Source of the DNA: Enterocloster asparagiformis | Lineage (GTDB): Bacteria; Bacillota; Clostridia; Lachnospirales; Lachnospiraceae | Direction: 5' to 3' | NCBI GenBank assembly: GCA_018380885.1 | Contig: JAGZSY010000003.1 | Coordinates: 259,814-323,813, forward strand | DNA: 64,000 nucleotides | In this document: piece after piece, positions 1 through 7,052 of the stretch | Numbering within the stretch: position 1 is the first letter of the stretch | Layout of the letters: every line of letters begins with the position of its first letter | The notes under the pieces: model-generated | The model's database searches: none | Told to the model about the DNA's origin: nothing | Seen by the model: only the letters and a program-made list of their open reading frames with translations | Translations under genes and position numbers: made by a program

Positions 1-2
1 CC

Positions 3-668
3 AGGAAGCTGCGGGCGGATCAATACGCCCAGCTGGAGGAGTACATAGAGACGGTTCGCAAAAAATGGGGGATTGGAATTAATCCTATTTCCAGCGTGTG
101 CTCCATTCTGGAAGCCCAGGGATGGTATCTGATTTCGTCCACCCAGCAGTTCGGCAGCCTGGACATCGGCGGCTATGAGATTTCCGCCCGCATTCCGTTT
201 TTGCTGTACCATCCCAACTATTTTGTGGACGACTTCCGCTATTCTGTTTTGCAGCAGGTGGGCTACTTTTATCTTCAGGGCGGCGACAAGGCGGAGACAG
301 AGCGGCTGGTACAGCGCTTTGCCAGGGGTATTTTGTTTTCCCGGGAGCAGGCGGTTCTGGAATTCGGCCAAAAACGAACGAAAATCTCCGCAAAAGAGCT
401 GTCCATGGTCAAGCAAAAATACGGGATTTCAAAGCGCATTCTCATGATACGGCTTCACGAGCTGGGAATCATCGACGATGAATGCTATGAGAATTTTGAT
501 ACCCATCTGCGGCAGCACAGCTTTTTAAAGCGAGAGAAGGCAGTGGGGGATGTGCTGCATTTTTACGAGGTGCCCACTGCCTATGACATCAAGGCGTTGA
601 GGGCCCAGGCCGAAGGAATACTGCCGGAGGAGACGGTGGAGTATTTCATGGCCATTCAGAACCGCTGA
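3..668 (+). CDS. Degenerate ImmA/IrrE-like protein, 5' partial
   Basis: The reading frame is open from the first bases of the window, so the start lies upstream; the first visible Met is at 96. The visible 221 residues have the layout of the ImmA/IrrE (DUF955) family: a beta-rich lead-in (ISARIPFLLYHP), a helix where the zinc motif should be, then the typical E..V.RFA..ILF segment and a C-terminal winged-helix-like part (VKQKYGISKRILMIRLHELG). The family zinc motif HExxH reads QQVGY here, so both metal-binding histidines and the catalytic glutamate are missing. It is probably a catalytically dead relative used for binding or regulation. An XRE regulator might lie upstream outside the window. 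The family call is made by eye from the domain pattern. Confidence 0.6.
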   Translation, partial: RKLRADQYAQLEEYIETVRKKWGIGINPISSVCSILEAQGWYLISSTQQFGSLDIGGYEISARIPFLLYHPNYFVDDFRYSVLQQVGYFYLQGGDKAETERLVQRFARGILFSREQAVLEFGQKRTKISAKELSMVKQKYGISKRILMIRLHELGIIDDECYENFDTHLRQHSFLKREKAVGDVLHFYEVPTAYDIKALRAQAEGILPEETVEYFMAIQNR

Positions 669-725
669 TGCCTCCGCTGTAACGGCTGTAAAAGCGAAAA
701 AAATAAAGGATTTACCGCTTGCAGC

Positions 726-754
726 TTGCCAAAATCCCGGAAAGGTATTATATT
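726..754 (+). promoter_or_regulatory. Sigma-A-type promoter for the DUF1858 gene
   Basis: A TTGCCA box at 726-731 and a TATATT box at 749-754 are separated by 17 bases and lie about 100 bases upstream of the DUF1858 start codon. Start points were not tested. Confidence 0.5.
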
Positions 755-853
755 GTAAGTGCCAGATAACCCCGGGAGCCATTTTATGGCATTTTTATGG
801 GAACGATGTCGGCGAAAATTATACGAAACGTATCGTTTAAGGAGGTAATTCAC

Positions 854-1057
854 ATGGCAATCGATAAAGATATGCTGATTGGCGATCTCATTCAGGTAGA
901 TGAGAGCATCGCTCCGATCCTGATGAGAGCAGGCATGCACTGCCTGGGCTGCCCGGCTTCTCAGGGCGAGTCCCTGGAGGAGGCCTGCATGGTGCACGGC
1001 ATTAACTGCGACACTCTGGTAAGCCAGATCAATGAGATTCTGGCCTCCAAGGCGTGA
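854..1057 (+). CDS. DUF1858 small redox-disulfide domain protein
   Basis: A 67-residue protein that fills a single DUF1858 domain, the small domain also found attached to hybrid-cluster proteins. It carries the family's HCxxC motif (GMHCLGCPAS) in the middle, probably a redox-active or metal-binding pair. The start at 854 is chosen because AAGGAGG lies just upstream with good spacing; an in-frame ATG at 797 lacks a ribosome-binding site. It is monocistronic, with its own promoter and a terminator directly after the stop. Its exact role is unknown; stand-alone DUF1858 proteins are common in anaerobic Firmicutes. Confidence 0.8.
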   Translation: MAIDKDMLIGDLIQVDESIAPILMRAGMHCLGCPASQGESLEEACMVHGINCDTLVSQINEILASKA

Positions 1058-1077
1058 GCCGGAAATTAACGTGATAT

Positions 1078-1123
1078 AAAAAGGAGGCTTCCACGGTGTG
1101 ACCGTATGGCGGGCCTCCTTTTT
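1078..1123 (+). terminator. Rho-independent terminator
   Basis: AAAAAGGAGGC pairs with GCCTCCTTTTT around an inner CACGGT/ACCGT stem, ending in a T run. It closes the DUF1858 gene, and its A/T-flanked symmetry would also allow it to work on the opposite strand. Confidence 0.8.
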
Positions 1124-1285
1124 AGTGATTACCCGGCGCAATACCCGGGAGCGGCCTGCGGGAGCTTGCCGAACGCGGCTGGGGTACGGCGCCGCGCTTT
1201 TGCTCCCATCCTCCTGGGGACGCAGAGCCGGCGGCGGATTCCGGTATCAGACTGTTGGAAATTATGAAATTTTACCAATCCTTGG

Positions 1286-1325
1286 TTGACAACTGGAGTC
1301 TATCATAGTAATATATTAGTATATT
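1286..1325 (+). promoter_or_regulatory. uxuA promoter with overlapping 20-bp operator
   Basis: TTGACA at 1286-1291 and TAATAT at 1309-1314 have a 17-base spacer. The sequence tagtaatatattagtatatt at 1306-1325 overlaps the -10 box and is repeated exactly at 4998-5017, ahead of the ABC binding-protein gene. Both copies flank the GntR-family gene at 4128. The shared site is therefore the probable operator of that regulator. Binding is inferred. Confidence 0.65.
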
Positions 1326-1389
1326 GGTAAAGAAACGTAACTATACCCAACTAATTTTGTAAAACAACACAAAGCAGGAGGAAAAGCAA

Positions 1390-2460
1390 ATGGACATGAC
1401 ATTGCGTTGGTTCGGTGAGGGAGCGGATTCCGTATCCCTGGAGCAGATCCGTCAGATTCCCGGGGTGAAGGGCGTGATCACCACCCTGTACGACATCCCG
1501 GCCGGGGAGGCCTGGCCGATGGAGCGCATTCTTCAGATGAAGGAGCAGGTGGAGGCCGGGGGCCTGAAGGTATTGGGCATCGAGAGCGTGAACATCCACG
1601 ACGCCATCAAGGTGGGCATCCCGGAGCGGGAGCAGTACATTGCCAACTACATCACCACCCTGGAGCGCCTGGGACAGGCCGATATCCATGTGGTTTGCTA
1701 TAACTTTATGCCTGTGTTCGACTGGACCCGCTCCGATCTGGCTAAGGTGCGCCCGGACGGCTCCACGGTTCTGGCCTACGACCAGAAGGAGATCGACAAG
1801 CTGGATCCCGAGCACATGTTCGAGTCCATGGGCGAGAAGTCCAACGGCTTCGAGCTGCCCGGTTGGGAGCCGGAGCGCATGGCCCGCATCAAGGAGCTGT
1901 TCGAGCTGTACAAGGATGTGACCGCGGACGTGCTGTTCGACAACCTGGTGTATTTCCTGAAAGCGATTCAGCCTGTGTGCGAGAAATACGACATTAAAAT
2001 GGCCATCCATCCCGACGATCCCGCCTGGCCGGTATTCGGACTTGCCAGAATCATCACCGGCAAGGAGCAGCTGTTAAAGCTGATGAAGGCCGTTGACGCT
2101 CCCTTTAACGGCGTCACCCTGTGCACCGGTTCCCTGGGGAGCAACCCGGACAACGATATCCCGGACATCATCCGCTCCCTGAAGGGCCGCATCCACTTCG
2201 CCCATGTGCGCAACCTGCAGTACAACGCGCCCGGCGATTTCCAGGAGGCCGCCCACCTCTCCGCCGACGGAAGCATGGATATGTACGCCATCATGAAGGC
2301 GCTGTATGAGATCGGTTTTGACGGCATCGTGCGCCCGGATCACGGGAGAGCGATCTGGGGCGAGGTGTCCATGCCGGGCTACGGCCTGTATGACCGCGCG
2401 CTGGGCGCCTGCTACTTGAACGGACTCTGGGAAGCCATCGAAAAGCAGAACCGGAATTGA
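1390..2460 (+). CDS. uxuA: Mannonate dehydratase
   Basis: Dehydrates D-mannonate to 2-keto-3-deoxy-D-gluconate (EC 4.2.1.8) in hexuronate catabolism; cytosolic and metal-dependent. The 356-residue protein begins with the typical MDMTLRWFGEGAD segment and contains the family's signature YNFMPVFDWTRSDL near residue 100 and the C-terminal RPDHGRAIWGE block. The length matches the Firmicutes form, which is shorter than the E. coli enzyme of about 394 residues. AGGAGG lies 8 bases before the ATG. It is the first gene of the operon and is followed directly by uxuB. Its operator is shared with the transporter genes downstream. Confidence 0.95.
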   Translation: MDMTLRWFGEGADSVSLEQIRQIPGVKGVITTLYDIPAGEAWPMERILQMKEQVEAGGLKVLGIESVNIHDAIKVGIPEREQYIANYITTLERLGQADIHVVCYNFMPVFDWTRSDLAKVRPDGSTVLAYDQKEIDKLDPEHMFESMGEKSNGFELPGWEPERMARIKELFELYKDVTADVLFDNLVYFLKAIQPVCEKYDIKMAIHPDDPAWPVFGLARIITGKEQLLKLMKAVDAPFNGVTLCTGSLGSNPDNDIPDIIRSLKGRIHFAHVRNLQYNAPGDFQEAAHLSADGSMDMYAIMKALYEIGFDGIVRPDHGRAIWGEVSMPGYGLYDRALGACYLNGLWEAIEKQNRN

Positions 2461-2477
2461 CGGTGGGAGGAAATGTC

Positions 2478-4091
2478 ATGAAAATGAATCTTAAGGCCCT
2501 TGAAAACCGGGAATTCTGGGACAAGGCGGGCGTGAAGCTGCCGGAGTTTTCCATTGAAGCCATGCGCGCGCAGACCCGCGAGAACCCGGTGTGGGTGCAT
2601 TTCGGCGCCGGAAATATTTTCCGCGCCTTCATCGCCAGGCTTCAGCAGAGGCTGCTGAACGAGGGGAAGGAAACCTGCGGCATCATAGCGGTGGACACCT
2701 TTGATTACGATATACTGGACAAGATTTATGAGCCCTTTGACAACCTGACCATGCTGGTCCTGATGAACGCGGACGGCCGCCTGGACAAGGAGGTGATCGC
2801 CAGCATCGCCGAGGGGCTTAAGGGCGACAGCGGCGACGGCAGGGATTATCCGCGCCTGAAGGAGATTTTCCGCAAGCCCAGCCTGCAGATGATCAGCTTT
2901 ACCATCACGGAGAAGGGCTACGCCTTAAAGAACCTGGACGGCAGCTATTTCCCGGTTGTGGCGGAGGATATTCAGAGCGGACCCGAGAGGCCCAGGCACG
3001 CCATGAGCGTGGTGGCGGCCCTGCTCTACGAGCGCTTTAAGGCGGGCGCGCTGCCCTTGGCAGTGGTGAGCATGGACAACTGCTCGCACAACGGCGAGAA
3101 GCTGCGCTCCAGTGTGCTGACCGTGGCCAGGGAATGGCAAAAGGCCGGCTTGGTGGAGGCGGAATTCGTGTCCTATCTGGAGAACGAGGATCAGGTGGCC
3201 TTCCCCTGGTCCATGATCGACAAAATCACCCCGCGGCCGGCCGACCAGGTGAAGGCTGCGCTGGAGGAGTCCGGCCTGGAGGACATGGCACCCATCGTCA
3301 CCAGCCGGGGCACCTATATCGCCCCCTACGTCAACGCGGAGACGCCGGAATATCTGGTGATTGAGGACAAATTTCCGGCCGGCCGCCCTGCGCTTGAAGC
3401 CGCGGGCGTGTACATGACGGACCGGGATACGGTGAACAACACGGAGCGGATGAAGGTGACGACCTGCTTAAATCCGCTGCACACGGCGCTGGCAGTCTAC
3501 GGCTGCCTGCTGGGCTACACCTCCATCGCCTCTGAGATGCAGGATGCCCAGCTGAAAAAGCTGGTGGAAAAGATCGGATATGAGGAGGGGATGCCGGTGG
3601 TGGTAAACCCGGGCATCATCGATCCCATGGACTTTATCCATGAGGTGATCGATCTGCGTCTGCCCAACCCCTATATTCCCGACATGCCCCAGCGCATTGC
3701 CACGGACACCTCCCAGAAGGTGGCGATCCGTTTTGGCGAGACAATTAAAGCTTATATGGAGCGGCCGGAGCTTGATCCGGCGTCCCTGACCTATATACCG
3801 CTGGCGCTGGCCGGCTGGTGCCGCTACCTGCTGGCGGTGGACGACGAGGGCCGGGCCATGGAGCTGAGCTCCGACCCGATGCTGGCGCAGCTGACCGAAA
3901 GGCTGGCGGGAATCCGCCTGGGCGGCGGGGCTTCCTGCCAGGAAAGCCTGAAGGAGATTCTTGCGAACCCGGCGATTTTCGGCGTGAACCTGTACGAGGC
4001 CGGGCTGGGCGGCAAGGTGGAGTCCATGTTTGCGGAGCTGAGTGCAGGGCCAGGGGCCGTACGCAGCACGCTGGTCAAGTATTTGGGGTGA
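2478..4091 (+). CDS. uxuB: Fructuronate reductase / mannitol dehydrogenase family
   Basis: NAD(P)-dependent oxidoreductase of the long-chain mannitol dehydrogenase family, 537 residues. Next to uxuA the expected reaction is D-fructuronate to D-mannonate (EC 1.1.1.57). The N-terminal Rossmann part has VWVHFGAGNIFRAF; the C-terminal domain has MKVTTCLNPLHTALA, which supplies the candidate catalytic Lys, Asn and His. The Lys-to-Asn distance is one residue longer than I recall for the E. coli type, so this is a divergent Firmicutes subfamily. The start at 2478 follows GGGAGG with 7-base spacing; a TTG at 2457 overlapping the uxuA stop is less likely. Confidence 0.88.
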   Translation: MKMNLKALENREFWDKAGVKLPEFSIEAMRAQTRENPVWVHFGAGNIFRAFIARLQQRLLNEGKETCGIIAVDTFDYDILDKIYEPFDNLTMLVLMNADGRLDKEVIASIAEGLKGDSGDGRDYPRLKEIFRKPSLQMISFTITEKGYALKNLDGSYFPVVAEDIQSGPERPRHAMSVVAALLYERFKAGALPLAVVSMDNCSHNGEKLRSSVLTVAREWQKAGLVEAEFVSYLENEDQVAFPWSMIDKITPRPADQVKAALEESGLEDMAPIVTSRGTYIAPYVNAETPEYLVIEDKFPAGRPALEAAGVYMTDRDTVNNTERMKVTTCLNPLHTALAVYGCLLGYTSIASEMQDAQLKKLVEKIGYEEGMPVVVNPGIIDPMDFIHEVIDLRLPNPYIPDMPQRIATDTSQKVAIRFGETIKAYMERPELDPASLTYIPLALAGWCRYLLAVDDEGRAMELSSDPMLAQLTERLAGIRLGGGASCQESLKEILANPAIFGVNLYEAGLGGKVESMFAELSAGPGAVRSTLVKYLG

Positions 4092-4127
4092 GGGACAGAA
4101 TACCGAAGAGATAAGGAGATTCTGCGT

Positions 4128-4808
4128 ATGAAAATCGAGGCCAGACAGGCAGGCGAGACTGCGAAGGAATATGCGTACCGCGTATTAAAGGAAAATATCA
4201 CCACGCTGGAGCTGGAACCGGGCAGCACGCTCAACGACATGGAGATATCACAGATGATCGGCATCAGCCGCACTCCGGTCCGCGAGGCCATTATCAAGCT
4301 CAAGGAGGAATCGGATATCATAGAGATTTTCCCCCAGCGCGGGATGCGCATAGCGCTGATTGACACGGATATTGTGCAGGAAGTGCGTTTCCTGCGCATG
4401 ACCCTGGAAAAGGCGATGGTGGAGCTGGCCTGTGACATGGCTCGGGAGGAAGATTTTGTGTGGCTGGAGGAGAACCTCACGCTGCAGGAATTTTACCTGA
4501 AAAACAACATGATCCAAAAGCTTTTGGAATTGGACAACGCCCTGCACCGCAAGATGTTTTCGATCTGCCGCAAGGACCTGATTTACCGCATGAGCCAGGG
4601 ACTTTCCATCCATTACGACCGCGTCCGGAACATGGAGGCCACGACCATCCACGGACACAAGACCGTGGAGGATCACCGGAACCTGGTCAAAGCCATCCGG
4701 GACAAGGACAAGGAGCTGGCCAAGAGGATCATGGAGGAGCATCTGGACAGATGGCTGATGAACGAGCAGACACTGCGCAAGCAGTACCCGCAATACTTCA
4801 AAGTGTGA
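4128..4808 (+). CDS. GntR-family regulator, FCD subfamily
   Basis: A 226-residue transcription factor. It has an N-terminal winged helix with the classic ISQMIGISRTPVREAIIKL recognition segment at about residues 43-61, and an all-helical FCD effector domain from about residue 85 with the metal-ligand pattern LDNALHRKMF and DHRNLV. It sits between uxuB and the ABC transporter genes and is probably the local repressor, sensing a hexuronate or an intermediate. Two identical 20-bp sites at 1306-1325 and 4998-5017 are its likely operators. An AAGGAG site precedes the ATG. Confidence 0.9.
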   Translation: MKIEARQAGETAKEYAYRVLKENITTLELEPGSTLNDMEISQMIGISRTPVREAIIKLKEESDIIEIFPQRGMRIALIDTDIVQEVRFLRMTLEKAMVELACDMAREEDFVWLEENLTLQEFYLKNNMIQKLLELDNALHRKMFSICRKDLIYRMSQGLSIHYDRVRNMEATTIHGHKTVEDHRNLVKAIRDKDKELAKRIMEEHLDRWLMNEQTLRKQYPQYFKV

Positions 4809-4848
4809 TTTGACAAATATGATAAAAATTTAACAATAAAACGCGATT

Positions 4849-4889
4849 AATAGTGCGAATTATCCTAATGGTAGTTCGCGCTATTTTTA
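4849..4889 (+). terminator. Terminator after the GntR gene
   Basis: AATAGTGCGAA and TTCGCGCTATT pair with one G-U wobble around a 14-base loop, followed by a short T run. It separates the regulator from the binding-protein transcript. Confidence 0.6.
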
Positions 4890-4900
4890 ATTGGTGGATT

Positions 4901-4946
4901 ATATGCACAATTTGAAAATTGACAATGAAAAAATAGTTGTGCATAT
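4901..4946. promoter_or_regulatory. Inverted-repeat element atatgcacaa / ttgtgcatat
   Basis: Perfect 10-base half-sites at 4901-4910 and 4937-4946 lie either side of a TTGACA (4919-4924). The right half-site overlaps the position expected for the matching -10 box. The same atatgcaca/tgtgcatat pair occurs at 46420-46455. Probably a binding site for a dimer or a looping regulator; the factor is unknown. Confidence 0.5.
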
Positions 4947-4959
4947 TTTGATTTGCCTA

Positions 4960-5017
4960 TTGACATATGCGGCGATATATGGTAAATTAAAGTCACTTAG
5001 TAATATATTAGTATATT
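4960..5017 (+). promoter_or_regulatory. Promoter and operator of the sugar-acid ABC transporter
   Basis: TTGACA at 4960-4965 and TAAATT at 4983-4988 have 17-base spacing. The 20-bp operator copy follows at 4998-5017, covering the probable transcription start. The operator is identical to that at 1306-1325. Confidence 0.6.
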
Positions 5018-5066
5018 TCTACAACAAAAGGGTGGAACATGTGTTACTGAAAGGAGAAGAAAGAAA

Positions 5067-6182
5067 ATGAAAAAAAGCAAATGGATCGCAATGTTGGTGG
5101 GAGGCGCCATGATTTGTTCGCTGGCAGCCTGCGGAGGACAGAGCAGCTCTGCTCCGGCGTCTACGGCAGCTCCGACTGAGAAAACAGCCGACACCACGGC
5201 CGCAGAGGCGGGAGATACCGCGGCGGCAGCGGAGAGCACGGGCGAGGGCAAGGGTTATGTGATTGGCTTCAGCAACTCTTACAACGGCAATACATACCGT
5301 CAGGCCATGGAGGGCTACTTAAAGGAAGCCGCCGAGGAGTTAAAAAAGACCGGGGAGGTCAGCGAGGTGATCTTCGCCGAGTCCAACCAGAACAACAGCA
5401 CCCAGGTGCAGCAGATTGAGAACTTTATTCTCCAGGGCGTGGACGCGATCATCATCGATCCCGGTTCCGCCACCGCGTTAAACGGCGCAATCCAGGAGGC
5501 TTCCGACGCCGGAATCCCCTGCATCATTATCAACGACGGCCCGGTCAGCTCCGAGGCTGAGCTGTGCTACCAGATCAACTTCGATACCATCGCGCAGATG
5601 GGCTATCTGACCGAGTATGTCTGCGAGGCCATCGGCGGCAAGGGCAACATCATCGAGCTGCGCGGAACTGCCGGAAGCGAGTTTGACAACATCGCGCATG
5701 AGGGCGTTTTAAAGGTTCTGGAGAAATATCCGGACATCAAGGTTGTCTCTGAGATCTACACCGACTGGACAGGCTCCAAGGCTCAGTCCGAGCTGGCCAG
5801 CGTACTGCCCACACTGGACAAGGTGGACGGCGTTGTAACCCAGGGCGGTGACTCCTACGCTGCCGTGCAGGCATTCCAGTCCGCAGGCCTGGAGCTGCCG
5901 GTGATCGGCGGTGACAACAGAGGCTATTTCCTGAAATGGTGGGCCAACGAGGCTCCGGAAGGCTATGACACCGTGTCCGTTTCCTCCAACCCCTGGGACG
6001 GCGCCACCGGTTTATATGTAGCCGTTGACATTCTGGACGGCAAGGACGTGCCCAAGGAAATGATTCACCCCTTCGGTATCGTGACCAAGGACGAGGTGAA
6101 GGATTACGCGGATGTGGCCGACGAGGCGATCTGCTGTCCGACCTTTGACAGAGATTGGGTGAGAGAAAATCTTTATAAGTAA
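5067..6182 (+). CDS. ABC sugar (acid) substrate-binding lipoprotein
   Basis: A 371-residue extracellular solute-binding protein of the periplasmic-binding-protein type I fold (RbsB-like, Peripla_BP_4). The signal peptide ends in a lipobox, SLAACGG, with the lipidated Cys at residue 22, followed by a low-complexity Ser/Ala/Thr linker to about residue 60. The mature domain begins YVIGFSNSYNGNTYRQAME. It delivers ligand to the fused ATPase-permease and the second permease downstream. The genes around it suggest an aldonate or hexuronate as ligand; the sequence alone does not show the specificity. It is followed by a hairpin that probably raises its level over the downstream genes. Confidence 0.9.
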   Translation: MKKSKWIAMLVGGAMICSLAACGGQSSSAPASTAAPTEKTADTTAAEAGDTAAAAESTGEGKGYVIGFSNSYNGNTYRQAMEGYLKEAAEELKKTGEVSEVIFAESNQNNSTQVQQIENFILQGVDAIIIDPGSATALNGAIQEASDAGIPCIIINDGPVSSEAELCYQINFDTIAQMGYLTEYVCEAIGGKGNIIELRGTAGSEFDNIAHEGVLKVLEKYPDIKVVSEIYTDWTGSKAQSELASVLPTLDKVDGVVTQGGDSYAAVQAFQSAGLELPVIGGDNRGYFLKWWANEAPEGYDTVSVSSNPWDGATGLYVAVDILDGKDVPKEMIHPFGIVTKDEVKDYADVADEAICCPTFDRDWVRENLYK

Positions 6183-6216
6183 TAAAGTCGCTGCTTGATC
6201 AATCTGAACGGACAGG

Positions 6217-6252
6217 GGCCGGCTGCTGCAGATAGGCAGCTGCCGGCCTTTT
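6217..6252 (+). terminator. Hairpin after the binding protein
   Basis: GGCCGGC(TGCTGC) pairs with GGCAGCTGCCGGCC and is followed by TTTT. It may act as a partial terminator that keeps the binding-protein mRNA more abundant than that of the membrane components. Confidence 0.65.
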
Positions 6253-6332
6253 GAGTTGAGGTAATGGACTGCAGGCATGGGCGGGCGGTCCGGGTTCGAA
6301 AACCGATTATAAAAGAAAGGGCGAAACGGGAG

Positions 6333-7043
6333 ATGGAAAATAACAACTATATCGAGATGATTGAGGCGATTCGGGACCACGCGCAGGTGGTGGATCTGTC
6401 CTACACGATGGAAATGAATATGCCGTTCTGGCCGACACAGCCGAAGTATGAGGCTGCGGTTGTGGAGACCTACGAGGAGGGGGGAGAGTCCTTTCACCAG
6501 GGCATCCGCATTTCCGAGCACACCGGCACTCACATCGACGCGCCGAAGCATTTTATCCCGGGAGGCCGGCCGGTGGATGAGCTGGACCCCAGGACCGTTA
6601 TGGGCCGCGGCGTCACCATCCACGCGGAAAATATCGAGCCCTGCGGCCTGCTGCCCCTGGAGCAGATCAAGGCTTTTGAGGCGGAAAACGGCGTGATCAG
6701 GGCCGGGGACATCGTGATGCTCCGCTTCGGCTGGGAGGATAAATACGCCATTGCGCCGGAGGACAAGGGCTTTCTGAAGGACTGGCCCGGCCTTTCCGGG
6801 GAAGCGGCCCGGTACCTGGCCGATAAACACGTGGCGGCTGTGGGCTGCGATACACTGGCGCTGGACGCCTTCGGCGTTACAAAATACATCTCCCACGAGA
6901 TTTTGCTGGGGCAGGGGATTCCCATTATGGAAAATCTCTGCAACCTGTCGAAGCTGCCGCCCTTCTGCGCGGTGATCGGCTTGCAGAATAAGTTCAAGAG
7001 CGGTTCGGGATCCCCGATCCGGCTGGTGGCGTTTGTACGGTAA
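6333..7043 (+). CDS. Cyclase-family (kynurenine formamidase-like) hydrolase
   Basis: A 236-residue metal-dependent hydrolase of the cyclase family (PF04199), which includes kynurenine formamidase and isatin hydrolase. The signature HTGTHIDAPKHF gives the metal-binding His and Asp residues near residue 67. No tryptophan genes are near; it lies between the binding protein and the permeases of a hexuronate operon. A role in opening a lactone or another cyclic sugar-acid derivative after uptake is plausible, but this is inference. The start at 6333 is the first Met that gives the normal family N terminus (DLSYTMEMNMPFWP); an upstream in-frame start at 6264 would add 23 unlikely residues. Confidence 0.85.
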   Translation: MENNNYIEMIEAIRDHAQVVDLSYTMEMNMPFWPTQPKYEAAVVETYEEGGESFHQGIRISEHTGTHIDAPKHFIPGGRPVDELDPRTVMGRGVTIHAENIEPCGLLPLEQIKAFEAENGVIRAGDIVMLRFGWEDKYAIAPEDKGFLKDWPGLSGEAARYLADKHVAAVGCDTLALDAFGVTKYISHEILLGQGIPIMENLCNLSKLPPFCAVIGLQNKFKSGSGSPIRLVAFVR

Positions 7044-7052
7044 AAACTGCGG

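Noticed and set aside
1098..1289. 63-residue open frame
   Set aside because: It starts inside the terminator after DUF1858 and has no ribosome-binding site.
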